Source of the DNA: Bifidobacterium aemilianum
GTDB taxonomy: Bacteria > Actinomycetota > Actinomycetes > Actinomycetales > Bifidobacteriaceae
Assembly (NCBI RefSeq): GCF_003315635.1
Contig: NZ_PDCG01000006.1
Location: 60,221 to 124,220, forward strand
Direction: 5' to 3'
DNA length: 64,000 nt
Each line of letters opens with the position of its first letter. Position 1 is the stretch's first letter. The notes under the pieces are model-generated. The model was given only the letters and a program-made list of their open reading frames with translations, searched no databases and was not told where the DNA came from. This document shows positions 53,492 through 62,729 of this stretch, one piece after another. Made by a program: the position numbers and the translations under genes.

Positions 53492-56131
53492 ATGAACAAG
53501 CAAGCCGCATCAGTCAATCTGGAGCTTCAAGGGCAGGAATCCGCCAAGCAGAGCCAAACCAGCGCTTCCGTCGACCCCGTGGGGGAGCCCTTGCCCCCCA
53601 AGGCCAGGCGCGAGCCCCAGGAGCGTCAGGTCCACGGCGACATCTTCGCCGACCCTTACGAGTGGATGCGGCAGAAGGATTCGCCGGAGGTCCAGCAATT
53701 CGTGGCGGCGCAGAACGAGTACTGCCGCCGGCGGACCTCCCATCTTGACGACATCAAGCACAAACTCTTCCAGGAGCTCAAGGAGCGGACCCAGGAGACC
53801 GACATGTCGGTCCCCACCCGCATGGACGGATACTGGTATTTCGTCCGGGTTGTCGAAGGTCAGCAGTACGCGGTGCAATGCCGCTTGCCGATCACCGGGC
53901 CCGATGACTGGGACCCACCCCAGGTCGACGCCCAGGCCGCCCCCGGTTCCCTCCCCGGGGAGGAGGTCATCTTCGACACCAACGCCGAGGCCGAGGGGCA
54001 TGACTTTTACCAGCTGGGCGGCATGGACCTGAGCCGTGATGGCCGCTGGATGCTCTATGGCAGCGACAGCCAGGGCAGGGAACGCTATGACTTCAGGCTG
54101 CGTGACCTGACGACCGGCCAGGACCTGCCCGACCGTTTGGACGGCATAGCCGGAGCCTGCCTGACGCCTGATGCCCAGTGGGTCTTCTATACGGTCTTGG
54201 ACGATGCCTGGAGGCCTTGTGCGGTCAGGCGCCACCGGGTGGGTAGCCCGACCAGCCAGGATCGTGAGGTCTTCCGGGAGGAGGACGAGCGCTTCTGGGT
54301 CGGTCTGGGGCTGAGCTTCGACGAGCGCTACCTGGTCATCTCCACAGGCTCCAAGACCACCAGCGAGATGCGCATGCTGCCGGTCGACCAGCCGGAGGGC
54401 GACTTCCAGGTCTTCATCCCCCGCCAGCAGGGCATCGAATACGACGCCTCCTTCGCCTCCTTCGAGGGGGCTGGGCCGGGCGGGCAGGACATTCCTCTGG
54501 CCATCGTCTACCATAATGCCGGCAATCCCAACTTCGAGATCGACCTGATAGACCTGCGCGACCATCGGCCTCCCTATCGGCTGGGAGAGGGTGTGTGCCT
54601 GGCCCAAGGGTCACCCTATGGCTGCGAGCAGGGAGACAGGGTCGAGGCCGGGGCCAGCGGCAAGCCGGTCAACACCCCCTATTGGAATCCCCGCAATCCG
54701 GCCATCATGCAGGGTGCCAGGGGGCTGGCCATCGAGGGGGTGGCCATGTATCGGCACTTCGTCACCCTCTCCTACCGGGCTGACAGCCTGCCCCATCTGG
54801 CTTTGATGACCAAGGATCAGGCCGCCCGGGACTTTGCGGCTGGCCGCCCCTGGGCCTTCAAGGAGCTGGTGCCGGTCGAGGGTGATGGGGATGCGGATGG
54901 CAATGCCGGCCACCAAGGCGAATTGGCCGCCGCCAACAGTGCCGACGGTGCCGACAGGGTGGATAGGGTGGATGGCGCTGGCAGTGCTGATAGTGTGACA
55001 GACCATGCGCAGCCATGCCCTACCTCGGCTGGTGAGCATCTCTATTCCTTCGGAGGTGGGGGCAACCCCTCCTATGACGCCCCGCGCATGCGCTACTCCT
55101 TCGCCTCCTACACCAGGCCAGGCCAGCTCAGGGAGTTGGATCCGGTGACAGGGCGTGACCGGCTGCTCAAGGCCGGCAAGGTGCTGGGTGACTTCGATGC
55201 CGCCAACTATGCCGAGCACCGGGCATGGGTCAGGGCCCGTGATGGCGAGCTGATCCCGGTCTCCCTGGTCTGGCGGCGTGACCGGCTGCCGCAGGTTGGC
55301 CGTGCCTTTGCGATGGATGCCAGCGCCCAGGATTCACCGGCCCAGACCTCTCAAGAGGCGCGGACCCCTCTGCGGGCAGGACTCCCGGTACTGGAAGCGG
55401 GCTCCATCCCCATGTTCATCCTTGGTTATGGGGCCTATGAGATCAGTTCCGACCCGGGCTTCTCCGTGGCCAGACTGAGTCTGCTGGACCGGGGCGTGCT
55501 CTACGTCGTGGCCCATGTGCGCGGCGGGGGTGAGATGGGCCGGGCCTGGTATGAGCAGGGAAGGCGCCTGCAGAAGAAGCATTCCTTCGAGGACTTCGTG
55601 GACCTGACCAAGGCCTTGCAGGAACACGGGTTTGCCGACCCATCCCGTACCGTGGCCAACGGGGGTTCCGCCGGCGGTCTGCTGATGGGCGCGGTGGCCA
55701 ACATGGCGCCGGAACTCTACGCGGGAATTGAAGCGGATGTGCCCTTCGTTGATGCCCTGACCTCCATTCTGGACCCCTCCCTTCCCCTGACCGTCACCGA
55801 ATGGGATGAGTGGGGCGACCCCCTCCACGACCGGCGGGTATACGACTACATGAAGTCCTATTCCCCCTACGAGAACACACCGCGGGCCCCTGGCGACAGC
55901 CGGGTCGGGCACTACCCCAAGATTCTGGTCACCACCTCCATGAACGACACCAGGGTCCTCTATGTGGAACCCCTCAAATGGGTGGCCCGCCTGCAGTCCG
56001 CCGGCGTTGACGCCATGGCCAGGATCGAGGTCGAGGCCGGCCATGCGGGTGGTTCCGGCCGCTACAAGCAGTGGGAGGACATCTCCTTCGAGAACGCTTG
56101 GTGTCTGGACCGGATGGGGGCCCGCAGCTAG
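53492..56131 (+). CDS. S9-family serine peptidase (oligopeptidase B/prolyl oligopeptidase)
   Basis: Cytosolic peptidase of about 879 residues that trims short peptides, probably after basic residues. The N-terminal beta-propeller region (DIFADPYEWMRQKDSPEV start) precedes the alpha/beta hydrolase domain with Ser726 in ANGGSAGGLLMGAVANMAPELY, Asp in TTSMNDTRVLYVEPLKWVARL and His in EVEAGHAGGSGRYKQWED. It is about 150-200 residues longer than usual: a low-complexity Ala/Asp/Gly insert (about 465-510, encoded at 54890-55020) lies in the propeller, and a smaller insert around 55270-55390. Starts at 53453 (GTG) and 53483 are possible; 53492 fits the -10 spacing. Confidence 0.9.
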   Translation: MNKQAASVNLELQGQESAKQSQTSASVDPVGEPLPPKARREPQERQVHGDIFADPYEWMRQKDSPEVQQFVAAQNEYCRRRTSHLDDIKHKLFQELKERTQETDMSVPTRMDGYWYFVRVVEGQQYAVQCRLPITGPDDWDPPQVDAQAAPGSLPGEEVIFDTNAEAEGHDFYQLGGMDLSRDGRWMLYGSDSQGRERYDFRLRDLTTGQDLPDRLDGIAGACLTPDAQWVFYTVLDDAWRPCAVRRHRVGSPTSQDREVFREEDERFWVGLGLSFDERYLVISTGSKTTSEMRMLPVDQPEGDFQVFIPRQQGIEYDASFASFEGAGPGGQDIPLAIVYHNAGNPNFEIDLIDLRDHRPPYRLGEGVCLAQGSPYGCEQGDRVEAGASGKPVNTPYWNPRNPAIMQGARGLAIEGVAMYRHFVTLSYRADSLPHLALMTKDQAARDFAAGRPWAFKELVPVEGDGDADGNAGHQGELAAANSADGADRVDRVDGAGSADSVTDHAQPCPTSAGEHLYSFGGGGNPSYDAPRMRYSFASYTRPGQLRELDPVTGRDRLLKAGKVLGDFDAANYAEHRAWVRARDGELIPVSLVWRRDRLPQVGRAFAMDASAQDSPAQTSQEARTPLRAGLPVLEAGSIPMFILGYGAYEISSDPGFSVARLSLLDRGVLYVVAHVRGGGEMGRAWYEQGRRLQKKHSFEDFVDLTKALQEHGFADPSRTVANGGSAGGLLMGAVANMAPELYAGIEADVPFVDALTSILDPSLPLTVTEWDEWGDPLHDRRVYDYMKSYSPYENTPRAPGDSRVGHYPKILVTTSMNDTRVLYVEPLKWVARLQSAGVDAMARIEVEAGHAGGSGRYKQWEDISFENAWCLDRMGARS

Positions 56132-56324
56132 TCCCGTCTCCTTGCCGGCCCGTGCTATGACGTCGTTCTGCCGGCGCCGGTCGCTGATGGCCGATCGGTG
56201 ACCGGTTAGCGGCCCACCGGTGGCCGACGTGGTGCCGTTGATTTGCTGATGTTGTGGGATCTGGGCCTGCGCTGAGGGGTGTCCATACATCGGACACTTT
56301 GGTGAGACGGCTGCCTGCCCCAGG

Positions 56325-56330
56325 TAGGCT
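56325..56330 (+). promoter_or_regulatory. -10 element of leuB, leaderless arrangement
   Basis: TAGGCT ends 7 nt before ATG 56338; TGAGAC at 56303-56308 gives a 16-nt spacer. Confidence 0.4.
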
Positions 56331-56337
56331 CCCGGGT

Positions 56338-57375
56338 ATGAGCGAAACACGAACATATAGGATTGCCGTCATTCCGGGCGATGGCATCGGCAAGGAAATC
56401 ATCCCTGTGGCCCAGCAAGTCATGGAAAAGGCCACTGCCGGCCTGGCCGATTTTACCTATGAGAACTTCGATTTGGGTGCCGAACGCTACCTGCGTGACG
56501 GGACCATCCTGCCCGATGAGGAGCTGGAGCGCATCAAGCGTAACGACGCCATTTTGCTGGGTGCCATTGGGGACCCCCGTATCAAGGCAGGCATCTTGGA
56601 GCGGGGCCTCCTGCTCAAGCTGCGTTTCGCCTTGGACCAGTATGTCAACCTGCGGCCCACCAAGCTCTACAAGGGTGTCACCTCACCCCTGAGCAACCCA
56701 GGCGACATCGACTTCGTCGTGGTGCGTGAGGGCACTGAGGGCCTTTACTGCGGTGCCGGCGGCGCCATCCGCCAAGGCACCGAGGCCGAGGTGGCCACGG
56801 AAATCTCCATCAACACCGCCTATGGGGTTGAGCGCGTGGTCCGCTACGCCTTCGACTTGGCCATGAAACGCAGGAGGCACGTCACCCTGGTCCATAAGAA
56901 GAACGTGCTGGTCAACGCCGGCGATATGTGGCAGCGGCTGGTCGACAAGGTGGCCAAGGATTACCCCGATGTCGGCCACGACTACCTGCACATCGACGCC
57001 ACCACCATCTTCCTGGTCACCGAGCCATCCCGCTTCGATGTGATTGTGACCGACAACCTCTTCGGTGACATCCTCACCGATGAGGCCGGTGCGGTTGTGG
57101 GAGGCGTGGGCTATTCGGCCTCCGGCTGCATCAATGCCTCCAACCAGTACCCCTCCATGTTCGAGCCCATCCATGGGTCCGCCCCCGATATAGCGGGCCA
57201 GGGCATCGCCAACCCCACAGCCGCCGTGCTGTCAGCCGCCATGCTCCTGCGCCATCTGGGCCTGGAGGAACCGGCCACCAGCATTGAGCGGGCGGTAGAG
57301 GCCGACATCGAGGAGCGGGGCTCCACCCAGCGGTCCACCGAGCGGGTCGGTCAGGACATCCTGGCCCGTCTCTGA
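56338..57375 (+). CDS. leuB: 3-isopropylmalate dehydrogenase
   Basis: Oxidatively decarboxylates 3-isopropylmalate in leucine synthesis, using NAD and Mg2+. The 345-residue product has the family order: IAVIPGDGIGKEIIPVA, ILLGAIGDPRI, LLLKLRFALDQYVNLRPTKLY (substrate arginines), VVREGTEGLYCG, THV-type KKNVL, VTDNLFGDILTDEAG (metal aspartates) and FEPIHGSAPDIAGQGIANP. Length and sequence fit the shorter actinobacterial type, and the NLRPTKLY motif favours LeuB over isocitrate or tartrate dehydrogenase. An upstream open frame exists but lacks family sequence. It has its own promoter-like -10. No other leu genes in the window. Confidence 0.93.
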   Translation: MSETRTYRIAVIPGDGIGKEIIPVAQQVMEKATAGLADFTYENFDLGAERYLRDGTILPDEELERIKRNDAILLGAIGDPRIKAGILERGLLLKLRFALDQYVNLRPTKLYKGVTSPLSNPGDIDFVVVREGTEGLYCGAGGAIRQGTEAEVATEISINTAYGVERVVRYAFDLAMKRRRHVTLVHKKNVLVNAGDMWQRLVDKVAKDYPDVGHDYLHIDATTIFLVTEPSRFDVIVTDNLFGDILTDEAGAVVGGVGYSASGCINASNQYPSMFEPIHGSAPDIAGQGIANPTAAVLSAAMLLRHLGLEEPATSIERAVEADIEERGSTQRSTERVGQDILARL

Positions 57376-57512
57376 GCCTGTGCCATACGGGCCAGCAGCC
57401 CTTGGCATGCCCGGGGCGGAGACTAGCTGACCTTCCCGATCATGTGTTAGCCTTTGGAAGGTTGTAGGCAACGAAGGTATCGGCCATTACAAGAAGCCAG
57501 GAGAGTGGAACA

Positions 57513-58181
57513 ATGAACAGCGTCAACCCGGATTCATCCCAGCAGCATGAGGGAGACCAGACCCAGCGGCCCACTCCAATCTCAGGACAGCAGGATCAGC
57601 CGACAGAGCCGGTCCAGCCAAGTGCCCCGCAGTCCGCTGCGGCCTCCGGACGGCAGGGCCAACCAACTGGGCCAATCCCGCCGTCAACGCAGCAGCCTGA
57701 TTTCGGGCAAGGTGCGGCTCAGCAGCCACCGGCTCAGCAGCCTGCCTACCAAGGCTTTGCCGCTCCGGCCTATGCGCAACCCGCCCAGCCCGGCTACCAG
57801 CAGCAGTATACCGGTGGGCAGCCTGGCAACCAGCAGTATTCCCCGTATCAGCAGCCGCCCGCCCAGCCCGGCTACCAGCAGTCCTACACCCCAGGCTATG
57901 GTCCCACACCCATGGTCACCCCCCTTGGGTACGTACGCAAAAGCAAGTTGGCTGCGGGCTTGTTGGGCATCTTCCTGGGATTCATCGGTGTGCACAACTT
58001 CTACCTGGGCTATACCGGCAAGGCCGTCGCTCAGCTCCTGCTGACCCTCCTGGGGTGGATAGTCGTCATCGGACCCGCAATCGCCGGAATCTGGGGCCTG
58101 ATCGAAGGCATCCTGGTGCTCAGCTCCTCCTATGGCAGTCCCTGGCACCGTGATGCCAATGGGGTCGAGCTGGAAGACTGA
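57513..58181 (+). CDS. TM2-domain protein with Pro/Gln-rich head
   Basis: A 222-residue membrane protein. Residues 1-140 are low-complexity Pro/Gln/Ala/Tyr, with two QPGYQQ units and similar QPGNQQ/SPYQQP pieces. The C-terminal TM2 domain (about 142-222) has two membrane segments: KSKLAAGLLGIFLGFIGVHNFYLGY, with the usual GxHxFYLG, then a second hydrophobic hairpin ending in a short acidic tail. Function of TM2 proteins in bacteria is unknown. ATG 57513 has GGAGAGTGGAA 4-10 nt upstream. The lipoate ligase gene starts 7 nt after its stop, so the two are co-transcribed. Confidence 0.88.
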   Translation: MNSVNPDSSQQHEGDQTQRPTPISGQQDQPTEPVQPSAPQSAAASGRQGQPTGPIPPSTQQPDFGQGAAQQPPAQQPAYQGFAAPAYAQPAQPGYQQQYTGGQPGNQQYSPYQQPPAQPGYQQSYTPGYGPTPMVTPLGYVRKSKLAAGLLGIFLGFIGVHNFYLGYTGKAVAQLLLTLLGWIVVIGPAIAGIWGLIEGILVLSSSYGSPWHRDANGVELED

Positions 58182-58187
58182 CGGGTA

Positions 58188-59336
58188 GTGAGCGCACTGG
58201 TCAATGACGACAGAGCAGTAGGAGCAGGCAAGCATCCACTCACCTATCGAGCCGAGGCCAAGACCCCCGGAGGCAAGATGGTGGCTGTAGAGCTGCAATG
58301 TGACCCATCGGGGCATATTGACGCCTGCCATATGGACGGCGACTTCTTTGTGGAGGGTGGGGATGCGGGCCGGGCCCGCTCCCTGATTCATCGCATTGAG
58401 CAACGTCTTGCCGCCGGATTGCCGATAGGGCAGGTCCTCAGCGGCGACTCCAGGATTCGCCTTATTGGGACGGATGCCCGATATATAGAACTCGCCTACA
58501 ACCGTGCGCTCGAACAGGCCAGAAAGGCCTTGGGGACAGGAGTTAGCGCCCAGCTGATTCAGTGGTCCAAAGCCACCGAAGACACGCGCAAACCCGCAAG
58601 GCGGCCGTCACCTCCGGAATCGGTGGAGGTCGACTACCGGCGGCGCTGGCGGTCCTTGCGCTTGCGGCTGGTCCATGATCGTCCCCGCCAGCCCCAGGAA
58701 CAGATGGACCTGGATGAAGCTTGGGCCCGGCAGCTGGCGGCAGGGCAGCGACCCGCCAGCCTGCGTATCTGGGAGTGGCAGTCGCCGGCGGTGGTCATAG
58801 GTCACTTCCAATCCATCCAGGCCCAGGTCAATGAGGAGGCTGCCGCGCAGCTGGGTATGAGCGTGGTCCGGCGTTGCACCGGCGGTGGGTCCATGTTCAT
58901 CCAACCAGGCAACACCATCACCTACTCCCTGTATGCGCCACTTGAATTTGTACGGGGCGTGGGCATCGAGGAGTCCTACCGGCTCTGTGACCAATGGCTG
59001 CTTGATGCGCTGCGAGACTTGGGGATGGAGGTCAGGTTTTCTGGTCTCAACGACATCGGATCGTCCGCAGGCAAGATAGGTGGAGCGGCCCAGCGTCGCT
59101 TCCCGCCGGTCGCTGGCGGTCCTGGTTCGGTCCTCCACCATGTCACCATGGCCTATGATATTGATGCCCAGGCCATGGGCAGGGTCCTACGGATCTCTCA
59201 GGAGAAGTTGAGCGACAAATCCGTGGCCTCGGCATCCAAACGGGTCGACCCCCTGCGCTCGCAGACCCATATGAGCCGAGAGGCCATCATTGAGCACCTG
59301 CTGGCATCGGCCGCCGGGCGGGCGGTGGGCGGATGA
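58188..59336 (+). CDS. Lipoate-protein ligase with N-terminal LplB-like domain
   Basis: Activates and attaches lipoate (or octanoate) to carrier proteins. The 382 residues are in an unusual order: residues about 15-130 resemble the accessory domain LplB/LplA-C (AEAKTPGGKMVAVELQCD, HMDGDFFVEGG), and residues about 155-375 form the catalytic BPL/LplA domain, with SVVRRCTGGGSMFIQPGN (lipoyl-AMP site) and the catalytic Lys in SSAGKIGGAAQRR. In E. coli LplA the accessory domain is C-terminal. GTG 58188 sits 7 nt after the TM2 gene. The only visible client in the window is GcvH. LplM/LipL-type octanoyl transfer is the alternative. Confidence 0.88.
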   Translation: MSALVNDDRAVGAGKHPLTYRAEAKTPGGKMVAVELQCDPSGHIDACHMDGDFFVEGGDAGRARSLIHRIEQRLAAGLPIGQVLSGDSRIRLIGTDARYIELAYNRALEQARKALGTGVSAQLIQWSKATEDTRKPARRPSPPESVEVDYRRRWRSLRLRLVHDRPRQPQEQMDLDEAWARQLAAGQRPASLRIWEWQSPAVVIGHFQSIQAQVNEEAAAQLGMSVVRRCTGGGSMFIQPGNTITYSLYAPLEFVRGVGIEESYRLCDQWLLDALRDLGMEVRFSGLNDIGSSAGKIGGAAQRRFPPVAGGPGSVLHHVTMAYDIDAQAMGRVLRISQEKLSDKSVASASKRVDPLRSQTHMSREAIIEHLLASAAGRAVGG

Positions 59337-59484
59337 GACGGTCCATGCCATGTTGCTGCCGACCTGAGCGGGAGGATTTCAATGTATGCGCGAATTCTGA
59401 CCAGTTCAGCCCGGCGGGTCGGCCCCAGATTCCTCGGGAATATAATGGTCAACACGTAATAGGTCAATTCTCGTCGGAGGTGTC

Positions 59485-60204
59485 ATGAACGCGGCCAAGC
59501 CAAACGGTATTCCGAAAGATGAGAATGCCCTCTTGCAAACCGCTCTCTTCAAGCACGTCTTCCCCAAGGAGGCCGGTGAACTCCTGCCTCTTCTCAAGCA
59601 CGAGACCTTCTACAAGGGTGACTATATCTTCCGCGAGGGAGCGGCGGACCAACGCATGTACCTGCTTGAGGAGGGGCGGGTCAAACTGATTCGCGAGTCC
59701 AACGACAAACGGGTCCAACTCCTGAGCATCCATGCCCCCGGAGAGGTTCTGGGCGAGATTCCGGTCTTCGATCCAGCCGGTGGGCCGCGCACCGCCTCAG
59801 CTGTGGCCATGACCAACCAGACCCAGGTGGATTGGCTGGAGCATGACGACCTCTTTTTATGGCTCAACAAGTACCCCCGGGTTGCGGTCGATATGTTGCA
59901 GGTTCTAGCCAATCGTATGAGGGCCAACAACGAGCGCATTTCCGACCTGGTCTTCATGGATGTGCCGGCCCGGCTGGCCAAGACCCTGCTTAACCTGGCC
60001 ACACGCTTCGGAGAGCCTGTGGAGGCTGGATTGAAGGTGCCCCACGACCTGACCCAGGAGGAGATGGCCCAGCTGGTCGGCTCCTCGCGGGAGACGGTCA
60101 ACAAGGCCCTGATGGAATTCGCCAACCGGGGGTGGATCGCCCGCGAGGGTCGTTCCATCATCATCTACCAGCCCGGTATGCTCATTCGGCGTTCTCGGCG
60201 CTGA
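59485..60204 (+). CDS. Crp/Fnr-family regulator (GlxR-like)
   Basis: Global cAMP-type transcription regulator of 239 residues. The N-terminal cyclic-nucleotide domain has YIFREGAADQRMYLLEEGRVKL and the phosphate-binding cassette GEIPVFDPAGGPRTASA with the key Arg. The C-terminal winged helix-turn-helix reads LTQEEMAQLVGSSRETVNKALMEFANRGWI, almost the GlxR recognition helix. CGGAGG lies 5 nt before ATG 59485. It is divergent from nothing: the lipoate ligase lies 148 nt upstream and the PBP follows. I looked for TGTGA-N6-TCACA sites in the larger gaps and saw none that is convincing. Confidence 0.92.
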   Translation: MNAAKPNGIPKDENALLQTALFKHVFPKEAGELLPLLKHETFYKGDYIFREGAADQRMYLLEEGRVKLIRESNDKRVQLLSIHAPGEVLGEIPVFDPAGGPRTASAVAMTNQTQVDWLEHDDLFLWLNKYPRVAVDMLQVLANRMRANNERISDLVFMDVPARLAKTLLNLATRFGEPVEAGLKVPHDLTQEEMAQLVGSSRETVNKALMEFANRGWIAREGRSIIIYQPGMLIRRSRR

Positions 60205-60251
60205 CCCTATAGGGAGTCCGGCTTGCCGGTCCGCTGGTAGAGGGTCCCCTT

Positions 60252-60257
60252 TAGAAT
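60252..60257 (+). promoter_or_regulatory. -10 element of the PBP gene, leaderless arrangement
   Basis: TAGAAT ends 7 nt before ATG 60265 (gap GGAGACC). No good -35 is seen. The GGAG within the gap could instead act as a very close ribosome-binding site. Confidence 0.4.
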
Positions 60258-60264
60258 GGAGACC

Positions 60265-62457
60265 ATGCCGAAGAAGAAAACCCTCACTGGTCGCCGGGTA
60301 TTCGCCCTCTTTCTCGCCTACCTGCTGCTCTGCCTGTCAGGTGGCGTGGTCAGTGCCGCCATGCTCATGCCGGCCGTGGTCGGGACCAACAAGGCCGCCA
60401 GTTCCATGATGCCAGCGCTCAAGGTCGAGGGGATCGACTTCGACGTGACCAGCCTGCCCCAGAAGTCGAGGCTCTTCGCCTCGGACGGCAAGACGGTCAT
60501 CGCAACCTTCTATGCCCAGAACCGTACGGTCGTGCCCTTGAAGAAGATCTCCAAACCCATGCAGCAGGCCGTCGTGGCCCGTGAGGACCGGCGTTTCTTC
60601 GAGCACTCCGGCGTTGACGTCCAAGGTGTCATACGAGCCTTCATCCAGACCTTCATCAAGAAGGGCGCCACCCAGGGAGGCTCCTCCCTGACCCAGCAGT
60701 ATGTCAAGAACGTGCTGATGGACACGGCCAGGGAGAAGGACGATCCCATCGCCGAATACCACGCCTCTGAAGAGACCATAGCCCGCAAGTTACGCGAGAT
60801 GCTCATCGCCGTGCAGATGGAGAAGAAGTACACCAAGCCGGAGATCCTGCAGGGGTATCTGAACATAGCCCAGTTCGGCGGCAACAACCTCTTCGGGGTG
60901 GAGACCGCCGCACGTCGCTATTTCAACACCTCCGCCGCGGATCTGAACGTGGTCCAGGCGGCAACAATCGCGGCCATCACCAAGAACCCCTCACAGTATG
61001 ATCCATCGGTCCCCGAGAACCAGGAGGAGGCCCAGAAGCAGCGGAATATAGTCCTCGACCTGATGCTCCAGGAGCACTACATCAGCCAGAAGGAGCATGA
61101 TGAGGCCAGGGCCATGCCCATTCAGGGGACTCTGAACATCCAGGATGATGTCAATGTGGGTTGCCAGGCAGCCGGTGATGCGGCCTTCTTCTGCGACTAC
61201 GCCAGCAAGCAGGTCCTGAATTCCAAGGAGTTCGGCAAGACCAGGGCGGACCGGCAGAAACTGCTCAATGAGGGTGGCCTTGACATCTACACCACCATGG
61301 ATATCACCGCCAACAACAATGCCATGGCCACGGCCAGGAACGCCATCCCGGTAGATGATCCGAGTGGCCTGGAAGTTGCCATCGGCGCCATCAAGCCCGG
61401 AACGGGCGAGGTGCTTGGCTTCGGCTTGAACAGGATCTATGACGCGACGGATGCGGCCAAAGCCGATCCCACCCGCACGGCCATCAACTATGCGGTGGAT
61501 GAGAAGGACGGCGGTGGCCAGGGGTGGCAGATCGGCTCGTCATGGAAACCCATCAACATGGTGGCCTGGATGCAGGCAGGCAAGTCCATCACCCAGCCCT
61601 TGAGGACCTCCACCAGGTATGAAGTGAGCACCTTCTCCACCAACTGCCCTCGCTTCACCGGCTCTGGATCATGGAATGTGAATAACGCCTATGGCACCAC
61701 GGTAAATCCCGAGTCCCCACTCCAGGCCCTGGTCATGTCCCACAACACCACCCAGGCATCCATGACCCAGCAGATAGGTTTGTGTGCGGTGGCGGATGCC
61801 GCCAAGACCCTTGGTTACCACAATTCGCCCCTGGGGCAGGAAGACGTCTACTCAACCAATTCCTTCCAAGCGCCCATGATCATCGGCACGGCCCCGGCTT
61901 CGCCCCTGACCATGGCCAACGTCTATGCCACCCTGGCGGCTGATGGTGTCGAGTGCACGCCCATTGCCCTGAAGAAGGTTGTGGATAAGAGCGGTCGTAA
62001 TTTGAAGGTTCCGTCCGCCAACTGCCACCAGGCCATCCCCAAGGAGATAGCCCAGACCACCGCCTATGCCATGAACCAGGGGGTGGTCCGTGGTGTCGCC
62101 TCCACGGCGCAATTGCCAAACGGTTTCAAGACCTTCGCCAAGACGGGAACCAACGAGGACACCTACATCACCACAGGTGGTTTCGTGCCTCATCAGATAG
62201 CGGCCTTCCTGGCCATTGGCAACGCTGAGTTCCAGGTATCGCTCAACGGCAAGACCATTAACGGCGTTACCCGTGGGGACTGGGGCAGTGAGACCCTGGC
62301 TGCCCCCACCTGGCGGAATTTCGTAGGCTCCTACATTGAGGCCACCGGCATTCCCAGCGATACTGCCTATGGGGTGGCCGATCCAAGATACATGGGCAGT
62401 GGAATCAGTCCTCAACCGAACCCGCAACAGCCTCAGCAGCAAGGCCCCCAGCGTTAG
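60265..62457 (+). CDS. Class A penicillin-binding protein (transglycosylase/transpeptidase)
   Basis: Bifunctional cell-wall synthase outside the membrane. About 730 residues: membrane anchor about 10-33; GT51 transglycosylase (about 85-260) with VAREDRRFFEHSGVD (catalytic Glu) and GGSSLTQQYVKNVL; transpeptidase (about 350-690) with the SxxK motif in GSSWKP, SxN in MSHNTT and KTG in FAKTGTNED. The C-terminus is a Pro/Gln tail. In-frame ATGs at 60256 and 60265 exist; 60265 begins MPKKK and fits the -10 spacing. It follows the Crp regulator by 60 nt. A perfect hairpin lies about 115 nt downstream. Confidence 0.95.
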   Translation: MPKKKTLTGRRVFALFLAYLLLCLSGGVVSAAMLMPAVVGTNKAASSMMPALKVEGIDFDVTSLPQKSRLFASDGKTVIATFYAQNRTVVPLKKISKPMQQAVVAREDRRFFEHSGVDVQGVIRAFIQTFIKKGATQGGSSLTQQYVKNVLMDTAREKDDPIAEYHASEETIARKLREMLIAVQMEKKYTKPEILQGYLNIAQFGGNNLFGVETAARRYFNTSAADLNVVQAATIAAITKNPSQYDPSVPENQEEAQKQRNIVLDLMLQEHYISQKEHDEARAMPIQGTLNIQDDVNVGCQAAGDAAFFCDYASKQVLNSKEFGKTRADRQKLLNEGGLDIYTTMDITANNNAMATARNAIPVDDPSGLEVAIGAIKPGTGEVLGFGLNRIYDATDAAKADPTRTAINYAVDEKDGGGQGWQIGSSWKPINMVAWMQAGKSITQPLRTSTRYEVSTFSTNCPRFTGSGSWNVNNAYGTTVNPESPLQALVMSHNTTQASMTQQIGLCAVADAAKTLGYHNSPLGQEDVYSTNSFQAPMIIGTAPASPLTMANVYATLAADGVECTPIALKKVVDKSGRNLKVPSANCHQAIPKEIAQTTAYAMNQGVVRGVASTAQLPNGFKTFAKTGTNEDTYITTGGFVPHQIAAFLAIGNAEFQVSLNGKTINGVTRGDWGSETLAAPTWRNFVGSYIEATGIPSDTAYGVADPRYMGSGISPQPNPQQPQQQGPQR

Positions 62458-62571
62458 GCTCCAATCCGGCCCGGGCGGAGTAATGTACTCGGGGCCATGG
62501 AGGCAGGGCACCACTGGCTGCTTGCTGTTCTCTGGCCTCGCTCCTGATGGTCTGGGGGCCAGGTTCGATTT

Positions 62572-62601
62572 CCTTGGCCGGGCCTATGGGCCCGGCCAAG
62601 G
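62572..62601. terminator. Bidirectional hairpin between the PBP gene and pyrD
   Basis: CCTTGGCCGGGCC (62572-62584) pairs perfectly with GGCCCGGCCAAGG (62589-62601), loop TATG. It lies between convergent genes; the TTTCC before it serves as an A/T-rich tail on the minus strand. Confidence 0.7.
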
Positions 62602-62729
62602 ATGTGATGCTGGGACTGAGACCGGCTTCCGGGTTCCCACCCCTCAAGGCTTGCGTACCCCCATGGCTGGGTTATGCCCCCACGCCTGATTGCTGGCAGC
62701 AGTAGCCGGGTGGATCTTGAGCCTATGGG

